The position numbers were made by a program, and so were the translations under genes. A stretch of 47,841 nt of DNA from Oligoflexales bacterium (GTDB lineage Bacteria; Bdellovibrionota_B; Oligoflexia; Oligoflexales; RGVZ01). The notes under the pieces were generated by a model. The model was not told the DNA's origin. It saw nothing but the letters and a program-made list of their open reading frames with translations, and searched no databases. The stretch is taken from assembly GCA_947494335.1 (NCBI GenBank), contig CANLUT010000008.1, positions 1 through 47,841 of the forward strand, in the 5' to 3' direction. Below, piece after piece: positions 26,490 to 35,223 of this stretch (position 1 is its first letter; every line of letters begins with the position of its first letter).

Positions 26490-27467
26490 TCAGCCCCCTT
26501 GCCCGGACAGCCAGCGTTCACAAACTTTAGCTGATGCATCGAAACTCTTGATGCTAGCTCTACCTGTTAAATACAAATCAGCGGCGGGCCCATGATCCGG
26601 TGACACACGCAAATGAGGAAGACCCATCGATATGTTAACGGCATCATCAAAATGCACTGTTTTCAGCGGACCAAGACCTTGATCATGATACATGGCCAAA
26701 ACCACATCAAACTCACCTTTTAAAGCCCTGTAAAACACTGTGTCGGCAGGAAATGGGCCTTTGACATTGATACCCTCCTGGCTAGCACAGGAAACGGCGG
26801 GTGTGATGTGAGTGGAATCTTGATTTCCGAAAAGTCCCCCATCACCACCATGAGGATTTAACGCACACACAGCTATCCGCGGAGACGCTAGATTAAAAAG
26901 TCTTTTTGAGGCCGCATTCAGGACCTTAATCTTGTTAAACACCAAATCTGCGGTTATGGTTGGCGTCACTTCAGAAAGGGGCAAGTGATTGGTTGCCAGA
27001 GCCACGCGAAGCTCTGGTCCGGCGAGCATCATCACGGCCTTTGCTTGCCAAAGGGCTTCAAAGAACTCGGTTTGACCCGGATGCTTAAAACCGGCGAGGG
27101 AAATCGCTTTTTTGTTGATGGGAGCCGTCAGCACAGCAATCGGACCACTAGGTTTAGCCGGGACTGCGTCAAGCGCTGCTTTCGCGATGAGGCCACGATC
27201 AAGCTCTGACAATTGACGCGCATCCACTTGCGGTGCACCTGGGATTGGATCGTACCAATAAACACCTGGTTTTCCCGGCGCCTCTGGTGACTCAACAAAA
27301 CTAATCTGCGGCAACTGGAGCCCCAGAGCCTTTGCCTGATGAGTCAATTGCCACTTACTACCAACACCCACGACAGGGCGATGCCGAGCCATACCCGGAA
27401 CAACGACTCGAAGGAACGCTTCGATGTTGATGCTAAGGGGATCACCACAGGTGTAAATCAAGGTCAT
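26490..27467 (-). CDS. pdxA: 4-hydroxythreonine-4-phosphate dehydrogenase
   Basis: 325-aa NAD-dependent enzyme of the DXP-dependent pyridoxal phosphate pathway. Conserved segments: N-terminal YTCGDPLSINIE, GHPGQTEFFEA, ATNHLPLSEV, NPHGGDGGLFGNQD, MYHDQGLGPLKTVHF with metal-binding His, and GLPHLRVSPDHGPAADL. ATG 27467 aligns with the family's usual N-terminus. A TTG at 27500 would add 11 residues and is not better supported. First gene of the operon with the short uvrA and epmA. It is divergent from the barrel gene at 27643. The second residue of the usual TxGDPxGI motif differs here (CGDPLSI), a conservative change. Confidence 0.93.
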   Translation of the reverse strand: MTLIYTCGDPLSINIEAFLRVVVPGMARHRPVVGVGSKWQLTHQAKALGLQLPQISFVESPEAPGKPGVYWYDPIPGAPQVDARQLSELDRGLIAKAALDAVPAKPSGPIAVLTAPINKKAISLAGFKHPGQTEFFEALWQAKAVMMLAGPELRVALATNHLPLSEVTPTITADLVFNKIKVLNAASKRLFNLASPRIAVCALNPHGGDGGLFGNQDSTHITPAVSCASQEGINVKGPFPADTVFYRALKGEFDVVLAMYHDQGLGPLKTVHFDDAVNISMGLPHLRVSPDHGPAADLYLTGRASIKSFDASAKVCERWLSGQGG

Positions 27468-27642
27468 AGGAACTAATCTCGAGACTGACTCCTCATCCAA
27501 AAAACTTCATGCGCTGAGAGACGGTCCATGATAGGTTTAAAGGATGTAGGAACCGATTAATTTTGCCGTCCGGTCCACATGTTAGACCTTCCAAGTCGCT
27601 CTGACAAACGGATTTGATGGCTATGCTGCCACGGAGAGATGC

Positions 27643-28986
27643 TTGACCATGGAATGTCGAAGAATTTGTAAAAATTTGCTGCTCTTTTCCGCTAGCATGA
27701 CCATTTTGTTCATTACTTTGTCGGCCCCCCTTAAGGCCAATAACCAGCCCCTTCAAGTTAGATCATCGATGGCCATGTACCTGCTTGGCTCTTACCAGCG
27801 ACCAGTGGACGATAGCCCGGCAAATCCTGACAATTCAATCCTTGGACTTGAAGGCCAAAGCCTTTCATTCGACGTGAGACCAAGCATCAAGGCCGACAGC
27901 GGCCAATTCCAACTGATCGCTAGGCCCCAGTTTAAGACCACCCTGTCCCGCATTAAAAAAGGTGCCACAGAGAACTCGGAACACCCAGAGACCAAGGCCA
28001 AGTGGCTTGAAAGTTACGGGATTTTAAACGCCTCCGACAAAATTCTCGTGAGTTATGGCCTTCAGAATTATCAGTGGGGAGCCGCAGAATCTCTTAATCC
28101 CAGTAATCGCATCTTTCATGAAAATATCGACAGCAAGGGAGTCCTCTCCGCTGTTCAAGGTAAAAATATTTTTCGAGTCAATTTTTCTTGGACCAAACAT
28201 CTTTCATCGATCCTTATGAGCGAGACGGAAAAGGCACGGGATGCCTCTGAGTTTCGTTCTGGTGAGGAGTTTGAAACACGCACACTGATGAAGCATGAAA
28301 TGAACTGGAATAGCGGCGCCGATTACGTGGGAGTCGTTTACGGAGCCCAGGAGAAAGGCGGACCATGGGTCGGAGAGTACTTCAACTTAAGCCTTTTTGA
28401 TGGACTGACTTTGTATGGTGATGCCTCGCACGGACGAAACTCTGAGGCGTGGTACCCGGTGGTGGAACGTTCAGCACAAGTACCAACAGCGAACATCGTA
28501 CAGATGAGACAATCTGAATTAACAGGCAATAAGTTTTTTACGATGGCCGTCGGCGGGCTTCGCTATGGTTTTGTTGGAGGAAGTGACCTGAGATTTGAAT
28601 ATATTCTCAACTCCGCTGGATGGACCAAAGAAGACAGTCAGCGTGCTGTTTTGGCTTTGAATAAGTCGAATCAACTTCAGCTTCCCGACTTTGAAACCAA
28701 TTTGAAACGAATCTTGAAACCAGGACTTGAATATCGTGGCCAGAAATACGGAATGGTGTCACTTCGAGTCCCTGATGCCTTTGATTTGAGAGACCTTACT
28801 ATTTATGGACGCTACTTGCGCTCACTGACCGACGGTAGTTCTAGTATTTATGGAAGCGTGGAATACGCGTTCTGGTCAGCGTCGACCTTCGTGCTGTCGG
28901 GATTTACGACAACAGGCAAGGCAGACACTGAGCTTCGTGGCGTGGTTGCGTCAAACATCACAGCTGGCATTCGACAGGACTTCTGA
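27643..28986 (+). CDS. Predicted outer-membrane beta-barrel protein
   Basis: 447-aa protein; TTG 27643 has GGAG 6 nt upstream, while ATG 27649 has it at 12 nt, so the TTG is preferred. Signal peptide (hydrophobic SASMTILFITLSA, cleavage near LKA). The mature protein is rich in alternating strands (LSFDVRPSIKA, FQLIARPQFKTTL, KYGMVSLRVPD, SIYGSVEYAFW, TFVLSGFTTTG) and ends in D-F, a typical barrel C-terminal Phe recognised by BamA. Porin or channel for unknown substrate. It overlaps the PAP2 gene by 1 nt (TGATG), so the two are cotranscribed. Confidence 0.75.
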   Translation: MTMECRRICKNLLLFSASMTILFITLSAPLKANNQPLQVRSSMAMYLLGSYQRPVDDSPANPDNSILGLEGQSLSFDVRPSIKADSGQFQLIARPQFKTTLSRIKKGATENSEHPETKAKWLESYGILNASDKILVSYGLQNYQWGAAESLNPSNRIFHENIDSKGVLSAVQGKNIFRVNFSWTKHLSSILMSETEKARDASEFRSGEEFETRTLMKHEMNWNSGADYVGVVYGAQEKGGPWVGEYFNLSLFDGLTLYGDASHGRNSEAWYPVVERSAQVPTANIVQMRQSELTGNKFFTMAVGGLRYGFVGGSDLRFEYILNSAGWTKEDSQRAVLALNKSNQLQLPDFETNLKRILKPGLEYRGQKYGMVSLRVPDAFDLRDLTIYGRYLRSLTDGSSSIYGSVEYAFWSASTFVLSGFTTTGKADTELRGVVASNITAGIRQDF

Positions 28987-29708
28987 TGAATATCGGGCGA
29001 TGGCGCTCCCTCGGAATTTTCATGGTAGGAGTGATCCTGTCCCTTGGGGTCATGCAGTTTGAAGCTCCTGTGGTATTAGAGCTCTTTCGCAACCCGAACA
29101 TTCCTTTCAGAAACTTTATGGCAAACAGCTATTTCGAGGGCCGACCATTTGGCGGCAGTGATATTGGCGTAACAATTGCGGTCGTCGCGTTCTTGGCGTG
29201 GATTTATCGTCGCAAGCAAGGCGTCAACAATAACGGCATCTCGCAAACATCTTTAAAGTTTTTATGGCTCACTGCGCTTTGCACGGCATTGCTTGCGGTT
29301 CATAGTTTAAAATGGATCATCAGCCGCGCACGACCCAAAATGATTCTCTCTATTGATATGACTCCTGAGTCACTTTCATTGATGACATGGCCTGGATTCA
29401 TGTCTTGGGATGGTCCACGTGGAGTTGACTACAACAGCTTTCCCAGTGGTCATACCGCATCGTGCGCCATCATGATTGCCTACGCTTATCTTATGTGGCC
29501 AAAACATCGTGGTGCGGCAAGTCTCGTGTTTGCTGTCGTGACCGTTTATTCCGGCGCGATGGCTACTGCGAGGAGTATGTCGGGAATGCACTGGATCAGT
29601 GACAGCATTGCGTCCTATTTCCTGGCTTGGCTGATCGTCGATATCTTCGCAAAACGACTTAATATTTCATCACCCTCAGTGTCCGAAGACAACCCTCTAA
29701 AATTATAA
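28986..29708 (+). CDS. PAP2-family membrane phosphatase
   Basis: 240-aa integral membrane protein with about six hydrophobic segments. The three PAP2 phosphatase motifs are present: K-W-I-I-S-R-A-R-P (motif 1), F-P-S-G-H-T-A (motif 2, with the catalytic-site His) and a variant motif 3 ARSMSGMHWISD (nucleophile His and partner Asp). Family members dephosphorylate lipid phosphates such as undecaprenyl pyrophosphate, phosphatidylglycerol phosphate or lipid A. Coupling to an outer-membrane barrel gene favours an envelope-lipid substrate, but this cannot be read from sequence. The active site faces the periplasm in this family. Confidence 0.85.
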   Translation: MNIGRWRSLGIFMVGVILSLGVMQFEAPVVLELFRNPNIPFRNFMANSYFEGRPFGGSDIGVTIAVVAFLAWIYRRKQGVNNNGISQTSLKFLWLTALCTALLAVHSLKWIISRARPKMILSIDMTPESLSLMTWPGFMSWDGPRGVDYNSFPSGHTASCAIMIAYAYLMWPKHRGAASLVFAVVTVYSGAMATARSMSGMHWISDSIASYFLAWLIVDIFAKRLNISSPSVSEDNPLKL

Positions 29709-29852
29709 CCACATGATTTTATAAGTCATTAAGACGGCTGCGGCGGTTTTAGGATTGCGGTTCCACTGACCTACGGGTATCATTTTGAACTCGACTCAAG
29801 TCAGCGAAATTTAAACGGATTACTTTAATTTCAGAAACGGGAGCACCCCACC

Positions 29853-30539
29853 TTGAACGCCAGTCCAGCCATCATCCAACTAAAAGACGTCAAGAAAAGC
29901 TATAAGCTTGGGGAAACCGATGTACCGGCTCTGAAGGGGATCAATATTGAATTAAAACGTGGCGAATTTACGGCCGTCGTCGGAGCCAGTGGTAGTGGAA
30001 AAAGTACATTACTTAATATCGTCGGATGTATCGATGATCCAGATTCTGGAAGCGTCCTGGTCGACGGAGTTGAAGTGACAAAACTGGATGATGACTCAAA
30101 AAGCGCTCTCCGCAATCGCAAAATCGGCTTTATCTTTCAATCGTTTAACCTCGTTCCAGTTCTAAATGTTTATGAAAACGTTGAACTGCCTCTACTTATC
30201 AACCCCGACATTCCTCGCTCTGAGCACCAGGACCGCGTCAGTCAAGCTCTCAAGGATGTTGCGATCGATCACCTCGCCAAAAACCTCCCCGATCAATTAT
30301 CAGGTGGACAAAGACAACGGGTGGCTATTGCACGCGCTTTAGCAGGAAGTCCGGCGCTAGTCTTAGCAGATGAACCAACAGCAAACTTAGATAGTGTGAA
30401 CTCTCACCGAATCATCGATTTGATGCTGGAACTAAACGCCAAGCGTGGTGTTACGTTTCTGTTCTCCACCCACGATGAAAAACTCATGGCGCGCGTATCG
30501 CGCCATATTCAGATTGCCGATGGACTGATTAAGGCATGA
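29853..30539 (+). CDS. ABC transporter ATP-binding protein (LolD/MacB type)
   Basis: 228-aa cytoplasmic ATPase. TTG start with GGGAG 9 nt upstream. Motifs: Walker A GASGSGKSTL, a Q-loop in IFQSFNLVPVLNVYENVELP that is typical of the LolD/MacB/FtsE branch, signature LSGGQRQRVAIARAL, Walker B LVLADEPTANLD, and H-loop STHD. It pairs with the FtsX-like permease whose ATG overlaps its stop (ATGA), and with the second permease at 32728. This branch moves lipoproteins, peptides or other substrates by mechanotransmission rather than through a channel. The LolA-like protein in the operon favours a lipoprotein or lipid cargo. Confidence 0.92.
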   Translation: MNASPAIIQLKDVKKSYKLGETDVPALKGINIELKRGEFTAVVGASGSGKSTLLNIVGCIDDPDSGSVLVDGVEVTKLDDDSKSALRNRKIGFIFQSFNLVPVLNVYENVELPLLINPDIPRSEHQDRVSQALKDVAIDHLAKNLPDQLSGGQRQRVAIARALAGSPALVLADEPTANLDSVNSHRIIDLMLELNAKRGVTFLFSTHDEKLMARVSRHIQIADGLIKA

Positions 30540-31909
30540 GTCGACTTTTTGACAAAAATCTTGCGACACTTGCTTGGAGAAACCTTCGGCGGAATACGCG
30601 GCGAAATTTAGCTACCGGCTTAGCCATTGCTGCCGGATTTACGGCATTTATGTTGGCCGCTGGATACGCATACCGCGTCCAAAGGGTTCTTTCGTCTTAT
30701 ACGGTTTACGCCCTGCACGTAGGTCACATCGGGATCTACAAGAAGGGCGCCCTTGAGATGTTTAGCATCAAGCCCAAAGACTACGCCATGTCGGCAGACG
30801 ATCAGAAGATTGTCGATGACGTTCTAAAGGACATGGACAATATCGAAATGTCAGGCCGCTACCTGTCCGGACAAGGACTTATCGGTAATGGATGCAAAAC
30901 CTTTCCATTTATGGCAAGCGGCGTAGATCTCACTATTGAAGACAAAGTGATGAACCACCGCACGCTTAAACGCTGGAACGAGCATTTATACAAGCATCGC
31001 ACTGGGCAGTCGCTATGGGAATTCCCCGACTCATTTGGCGCAGTCTCTATCTCTGCAGGATTAGCGCAACTACTAGGCAAAACTAAAGTTCACAGTGAGC
31101 TCGGCGAGGCCAAGCCTGTGATGATTACTGACTGCACCGCACCAGATGCCAGAGCACTGTTCGGTGCTGATGCTAACGTTCAATTTGCCGCTGGCTCGTG
31201 GGACGGCACATTAAGTGCACTTGACGGCGAGATTGTTGGGCGTTTTACCACGGGCCTTCAGGAAACGAACAACACCGCGGTGACGATGTCATTAGCCCAT
31301 CTGCAAAAACTCTTGAACACTGAGAGTATTGGCAACATGAGTGTATGGCTCAAGGAACCGTTACTTCTTGATTTGACCATCACCAACCTGCGTTCCAAAC
31401 TGCAAAAAGCTGCTCCGCATCTGGAGGCCTTACCCTGGCGCGATGAGCGGCTAAGCCCCTATTACACTGGGACGATGCAGTTCATCTTTGTCATGGTTTC
31501 ATTCATTGGATGCGTTCTAGCGGTGGTCATCATCCTTAGTATTTTCAATTCAGCGACCATGACTGTAATTGAGCGCAGCCAGGAAGTCGGCATGTTCCGA
31601 AGCATTGGCTACAACAGCAAAACCATGCGCAAGATTTTCCTCATGGAAGGCTTCTTCCTAACCGGGATTTCTCTGGCCTGCGGAATCGTATTAGGTCTTT
31701 TGGCCATGTTTTTAGTCAATAGGCTACACATCACTCTTGAGCCACCCGGTGTATCGGGAGGCATTCAGTTGATATTATCTCCAAACGCGCTGATTATCCT
31801 TGTCGGTTCCGCCATCGTGAGCTTGCTTGGCGTCGGTAGCACGTGGATTGCAGTGACCAGCGTCGTTCGTCAGAATATTGCAAAACTTGTCAGTGGCGCT
31901 CACAGGTAA
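30536..31909 (+). CDS. ABC permease, FtsX/LolC-like (first of two)
   Basis: 457-aa protein. It has one N-terminal membrane segment after a basic WRNLRRNTRRNLATG motif, a large periplasmic domain (about 55-315), and three C-terminal membrane segments (FIFVMVSFIGCVLAVVIIL, then GISLACGIVLGLLAMFL, then LIILVGSAIVSLLGVGS). The pre-TM segment MTVIERSQEVGMFRSIGY matches the FtsX-domain signature of LolC/E and MacB. It overlaps the ATPase gene by 4 nt. It is paralogous to the permease at 32728; the two may form a heterodimer like LolC/LolE. Inner membrane. Confidence 0.9.
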   Translation: MSRLFDKNLATLAWRNLRRNTRRNLATGLAIAAGFTAFMLAAGYAYRVQRVLSSYTVYALHVGHIGIYKKGALEMFSIKPKDYAMSADDQKIVDDVLKDMDNIEMSGRYLSGQGLIGNGCKTFPFMASGVDLTIEDKVMNHRTLKRWNEHLYKHRTGQSLWEFPDSFGAVSISAGLAQLLGKTKVHSELGEAKPVMITDCTAPDARALFGADANVQFAAGSWDGTLSALDGEIVGRFTTGLQETNNTAVTMSLAHLQKLLNTESIGNMSVWLKEPLLLDLTITNLRSKLQKAAPHLEALPWRDERLSPYYTGTMQFIFVMVSFIGCVLAVVIILSIFNSATMTVIERSQEVGMFRSIGYNSKTMRKIFLMEGFFLTGISLACGIVLGLLAMFLVNRLHITLEPPGVSGGIQLILSPNALIILVGSAIVSLLGVGSTWIAVTSVVRQNIAKLVSGAHR

Positions 31910-31937
31910 ACGCCACCTCAACATAGGAGACTTAGTT

Positions 31938-32714
31938 ATGAAATTAAACGCAACATTCATCAGCAGCTTCATTCTGGCGTGCGCCATTAGCACCCAACTT
32001 TCTGCAGCACCAGCGCAAGCGCAGGCATCAGAACCAACACCAGAAGACCTATTAAAGGATAGTGACCGCGCACGCGGATCGGCCGCGGTGGCTGATGGCA
32101 TTTCTTGGGAAGTCGCTGTTGACTCCAATGATGGATCTACAAAGAGCTCTGTCACCTATGACTTAAAAGTCAAAGCCAATGACGCGCTCGCCGAAGCCAC
32201 AGCTCCTGCACGTAATAAGGGCGAAATGATGCTATTTAACGATCGTAACATCTGGTTTTTCAAACCAGGCATGAAAAAGCCACTTGCTATTTCTCCACGT
32301 CAAAAGCTCATGGGTCAAGCAGCTAACGGCGACATCGCATCGACCAACTACGCGCGCGACTATGAAGGAAAGATTGTCGCCACGGAAAAAGTAGACGGCC
32401 AAGACGCCTGGAAGATGGAACTTAAGGCAAAGGCGAAAAACGTAACTTATGACCAAATTCGTTACTGGGTTAGCAAAAAAGACAAAGTCGGAATTAAGGC
32501 CGAATTTTTGACCGTAAGTGGTGATATCTTTAAACGCGCGTCATTTGAATACAAGAACAAGATCGACGTAGGTGGCAAGCAAACACCGTTCGTCAGCAAA
32601 ATGACGATTATTGATGCAAAAAACGAAAAGCAAACGACGACACTCAATTATAAAAGCCCACGTCCCGCTAAGCATGCAGACGCCGTGTTTAACGTAAATA
32701 ACCTCGTTCGCTGA
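31938..32714 (+). CDS. Outer-membrane lipoprotein-sorting protein (LolA-like fold)
   Basis: 258-aa exported protein. ATG 31938 has AGGAG 8 nt upstream; a longer frame from 31878 would run back into the permease gene. Signal peptide ends near AQA. The mature part matches the outer-membrane lipoprotein-sorting family (PF17131; LolA-like half-barrel): DLLKDSDRARG at the start, GEMMLFNDRNIWFFKPGMKKP, SNYAxDYEGK-type ASTNYARDYEGKIVA, and a C-terminal fold ending AVFNVNNL. It probably accepts lipid or lipoprotein from the ABC permeases and carries it through the periplasm. It sits between the two permease genes. Confidence 0.88.
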   Translation: MKLNATFISSFILACAISTQLSAAPAQAQASEPTPEDLLKDSDRARGSAAVADGISWEVAVDSNDGSTKSSVTYDLKVKANDALAEATAPARNKGEMMLFNDRNIWFFKPGMKKPLAISPRQKLMGQAANGDIASTNYARDYEGKIVATEKVDGQDAWKMELKAKAKNVTYDQIRYWVSKKDKVGIKAEFLTVSGDIFKRASFEYKNKIDVGGKQTPFVSKMTIIDAKNEKQTTTLNYKSPRPAKHADAVFNVNNLVR

Positions 32715-32727
32715 TCGGAGTCGCAGC

Positions 32728-34062
32728 TTGTTAAGCACTGCAAAAAAACGAATGGCAAAAATCGGCTGGCGGAACGTGACGCGCAACTGGCGTCACAGCT
32801 TAGCGAGCAGTCTGGCAATTCTTGCAGGCTTTACAGCTGTGTCATTGTTCGATGGGTTTTTGACGGAACTCGCCCGAGTCACCGAAGAGGGCTACTCTGT
32901 TAGGGGCATGCAGGGGCACATTGTTATTCAGCGTAAAGATGCCCAGTATAAACTGGTGGAAGACAGCTTCGCATACTCCATGACTAAGCAGGAGCAGGAT
33001 GTCGTAGAAGAGCTGCTGAAAGCAGATCCTGATTTTGACCTGCGTGTAAGATTTCTTGAGGTCAAAGGGATGTTGGCCAATGGCATCAATAACGCAATAT
33101 TTATCGGAGCAGCGGTCGACGTAGACGATGGGCGCAGGATGCGAGAGCCCACTTGGGCTTGGAATACTGTTGCTGGTAAGCCTCTTCATTTGGTCGACGC
33201 TGACAACTCCGTTTTGATTGGTACGGCTTTGGGCAAGATGCTTGACTGCGAAGCAAGTGTGGACATCATCAACATCACGAAACGAACTGGCGGATACATC
33301 CCAGCTGAACGCCCATTCAAATGTGAGCGGAATTCATTGCAGTTAAGTGCCACGACAGAGGCAGCCCAGGTTAACGCTCTGGATCTAACGGTGGCAGGAA
33401 TTGTGGACGGCGGGTTTCGTGAGCAGGACAAGCACTGGATTATTATCTCGCTCCCGGCAGCTCAGAAACTCCTCGATACCGACAAAATCACGACGATATC
33501 GGTTCGGCTCAAAAACGAGCGCGCGATACCGGCGTTTATCGCGCGGCTGCGCGAGCAAACTAAAGCCAAGGGTCTCGATCTCGATATCATGCGCTGGCAG
33601 GATCATCAGGTGGGTGCATTCATGCGTGGCAGTATGCAGATTCTGAACTCGTTTAGAAATCTGTTCATGGTGATTGTGGTCTTGATTTGCGTCCTATCGG
33701 TCTCTAACACCATGATGAAATCAGTCACTGAGCGTATCAGAGAGATCGGCAGCCTAAGAAGCTTTGGCTTTAAGCGCGAGGATATCGCAGCCATGTTTAC
33801 CTTTGAGGGTCTATTCCTAGCCCTTCTCAGCTGCGTGGCAGGTCTCGTGGTCACCATTTTGCTGTCCTTTGCCATCAACAACAGCGGCATCACGTACAAA
33901 GCGGGCTTACTATCCGCCCCCATTTATCTCATGGTCGCCTTCAGCCCACTGGTCTGGTTGATGAATACCATTTGGCTCACAGCTTTGGCTGCCGGCACCG
34001 CCTGGCTCGCTTCACGCAAAGCCTCTCGCATGGTCATCGCCGACGCCATGCGCCACGTTTAA
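32728..34062 (+). CDS. ABC permease, FtsX/LolE-like (second of two)
   Basis: 444-aa protein; TTG start with GGAG 7 nt upstream. Same layout as the first permease: IGWRNVTRNWRHSLASSLAI at the start (N-terminal membrane segment), a periplasmic domain, three C-terminal membrane segments (FRNLFMVIVVLICVLSVSN, GLFLALLSCVAGLVVTILL, WLTALAAGTAWLA) and the FtsX signature SVTERIREIGSLRSFGF. With 29853 and 30536 it would make an ATPase plus two unlike permeases, the LolCDE composition. It ends at 34062, directly at the repeat cluster. Confidence 0.9.
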   Translation: MLSTAKKRMAKIGWRNVTRNWRHSLASSLAILAGFTAVSLFDGFLTELARVTEEGYSVRGMQGHIVIQRKDAQYKLVEDSFAYSMTKQEQDVVEELLKADPDFDLRVRFLEVKGMLANGINNAIFIGAAVDVDDGRRMREPTWAWNTVAGKPLHLVDADNSVLIGTALGKMLDCEASVDIINITKRTGGYIPAERPFKCERNSLQLSATTEAAQVNALDLTVAGIVDGGFREQDKHWIIISLPAAQKLLDTDKITTISVRLKNERAIPAFIARLREQTKAKGLDLDIMRWQDHQVGAFMRGSMQILNSFRNLFMVIVVLICVLSVSNTMMKSVTERIREIGSLRSFGFKREDIAAMFTFEGLFLALLSCVAGLVVTILLSFAINNSGITYKAGLLSAPIYLMVAFSPLVWLMNTIWLTALAAGTAWLASRKASRMVIADAMRHV

Positions 34063-34237
34063 TTTGGGGACACACTTAATTGGTGCACTTATTAATTGGT
34101 GCCATTAATTGGCATTAATTGGTGCCACCCTACCTATTTCAATCGAAATAGGTAGGGTGGCACCAATTAATTTCGGGTGGCACCAATTAATTCAGAAATA
34201 GGTAGGGTGGCACCAATTAATGGATGCACCAATTAAT
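34063..34237. repeat. REP-like cluster of inverted and direct repeats
   Basis: At least six copies of a core TTAATTGGTGC (three or more forward at 34075-34128, and reverse copies CACCAATTAA at 34161-34170, 34181-34190, 34211-34220 and 34228-34237) fill 175 bp. The centre is a perfect 27-bp inverted repeat, 34114-34140 against 34145-34171, around a 4-nt loop. Its right arm is repeated without change at 34195-34221, a 50-bp period. The core carries GGTGCCACCC and TAATT halves. It begins right after the permease stop and its far edge lies inside the crotonase remnant. It resembles repetitive extragenic palindromes; the permease transcript may use it as a terminator or stabiliser. Confidence 0.85.
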
Positions 34238-34563
34238 ACTGGCACTGGCAAGGTTTCCAATCCCTCGTAAAATCAGCGCATGGTGCGGGCATAGTCACGT
34301 CCCTGTGTCTTCTCGTGGAGTTCCCCAAGTTCAGAAAGGTCTCCGCCAGCAATCCAAATCGTATTGTTTGATTTAATGACAGTCTCCGCCGTGATCACGA
34401 TGGCCCTGATTCGGGACTCAAGGCTCTTGCGGGTCATCTCCATCGTTTCTGTAAGTTCGCGCGCAACCGTTGTACCAATGGCGTTGAGCCTATCGGGTCT
34501 ACTTACGTGCCAGTTTTGCCAGAAGAGATTATCCATGGAATGGTTGCTTACTTTTACGGTCAT
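34238..34563 (-). pseudogene. Remnant of an enoyl-CoA hydratase/isomerase (crotonase) gene
   Basis: The frame from ATG 34563 encodes the N-terminal part of a crotonase: VSRPDRLNAIG, ELTETMEM, RIRAIVITA, IAGGDLSELGELHE (the oxyanion-loop region, about 30-85). An in-frame TGA at 34273-34275 stops it, yet the same frame beyond continues family-like (FYEGLETLPVPVL) until the repeat cluster at 34237. The remaining 160 or so residues expected in a 260-aa crotonase, with the second glycine-rich catalytic loop, are absent. It is therefore broken twice: by a nonsense codon and by truncation at the repeats. A product, if any, would be 96 aa and inactive. Confidence 0.75.
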
Positions 34564-34684
34564 GGCCAACAGTACTCCATACATTCTTGTAGTAGTGAAT
34601 ACAAAATTTTTAAATTAGGCTGGGTGATTTTTAGCGAGATCTGGTATGGTAGCTGATAACTACACCTACCCGATGGAGTTTCAT

Positions 34685-35149
34685 ATGATCAAAACGTTGC
34701 TAAGTTTGGCGCTGATATCAGTCACGTGCACAACAAGCTGTACAAAATGCTCGAGTAAAAGTGGAGGAGATGGTGAGGCCAAGGTTGCGACCGGACAAGT
34801 TGCCGGTACTCCTGTTATTGATACGTCTGACTTAAAAATAGAAACGCTGAAGCCAGGTTCAGGTGCTGTCGCTCAAAACGGCAAGAAAGTCACCGTCCAC
34901 TATGTTGGCAAACTTGAGAATGGCACCGAGTTTGACTCAAGCGAGAAGCGCAAGACGCCTTTCACGTTTGTGCTTGGGGCAGGTCAAGTTATCGTTGGCT
35001 GGGACAAAGGAGTTGAAGGTATGAAAGCTGGCGAGCGCCGACGTTTAAAAATACCATCGGCCCTCGGCTACGGAAGCCAAGGCGTGGGTCAAACGATTCC
35101 GCCGAATTCTAATCTAGTATTTGAAGTTGAATTACTTAACGTCGAATGA
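34685..35149 (+). CDS. FKBP-type peptidyl-prolyl isomerase, lipoprotein
   Basis: 154-aa protein. ATG 34685 has GGAG 6 nt upstream; the frame opening at 34646 is in a poor context. Signal peptide with Cys at VTC or TSC as the lipidation site (TTSC fits best). A short Gly/Ser linker leads to one FKBP domain of about 100 residues: VTVHYVGKLENGTEFDSS, PFTFVLGAGQVIVGWDKGV, GMKAGERRRLKIPSALGYG, IPPNSNLVFEVELL. All the usual active-site aromatic and Asp positions are present. It catalyses cis-trans isomerisation of X-Pro bonds and aids folding in the periplasm. Followed by a strong terminator at 35185. Confidence 0.93.
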   Translation: MIKTLLSLALISVTCTTSCTKCSSKSGGDGEAKVATGQVAGTPVIDTSDLKIETLKPGSGAVAQNGKKVTVHYVGKLENGTEFDSSEKRKTPFTFVLGAGQVIVGWDKGVEGMKAGERRRLKIPSALGYGSQGVGQTIPPNSNLVFEVELLNVE

Positions 35150-35184
35150 AACCTTAAACAATTCGCAACAGCCAGATAAACATG

Positions 35185-35223
35185 AAATCGCACAAGCCTT
35201 AGCCGCCTTGTGCGATTTTTTTT
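35185..35223 (+). terminator. Intrinsic terminator after the FKBP gene
   Basis: A perfect 12-bp stem (AAATCGCACAAG with CTTGTGCGATTT) and a 10-nt loop are followed by a run of T that continues to 35223. It lies 36 nt after the FKBP stop. Strong by both stem and T-run. Confidence 0.9.

Noticed and set aside
34063-34237. Repeat cluster considered as a CRISPR array
   Set aside because: Repeats occur in both orientations with irregular or no spacers and form one long hairpin; no cas genes are nearby.
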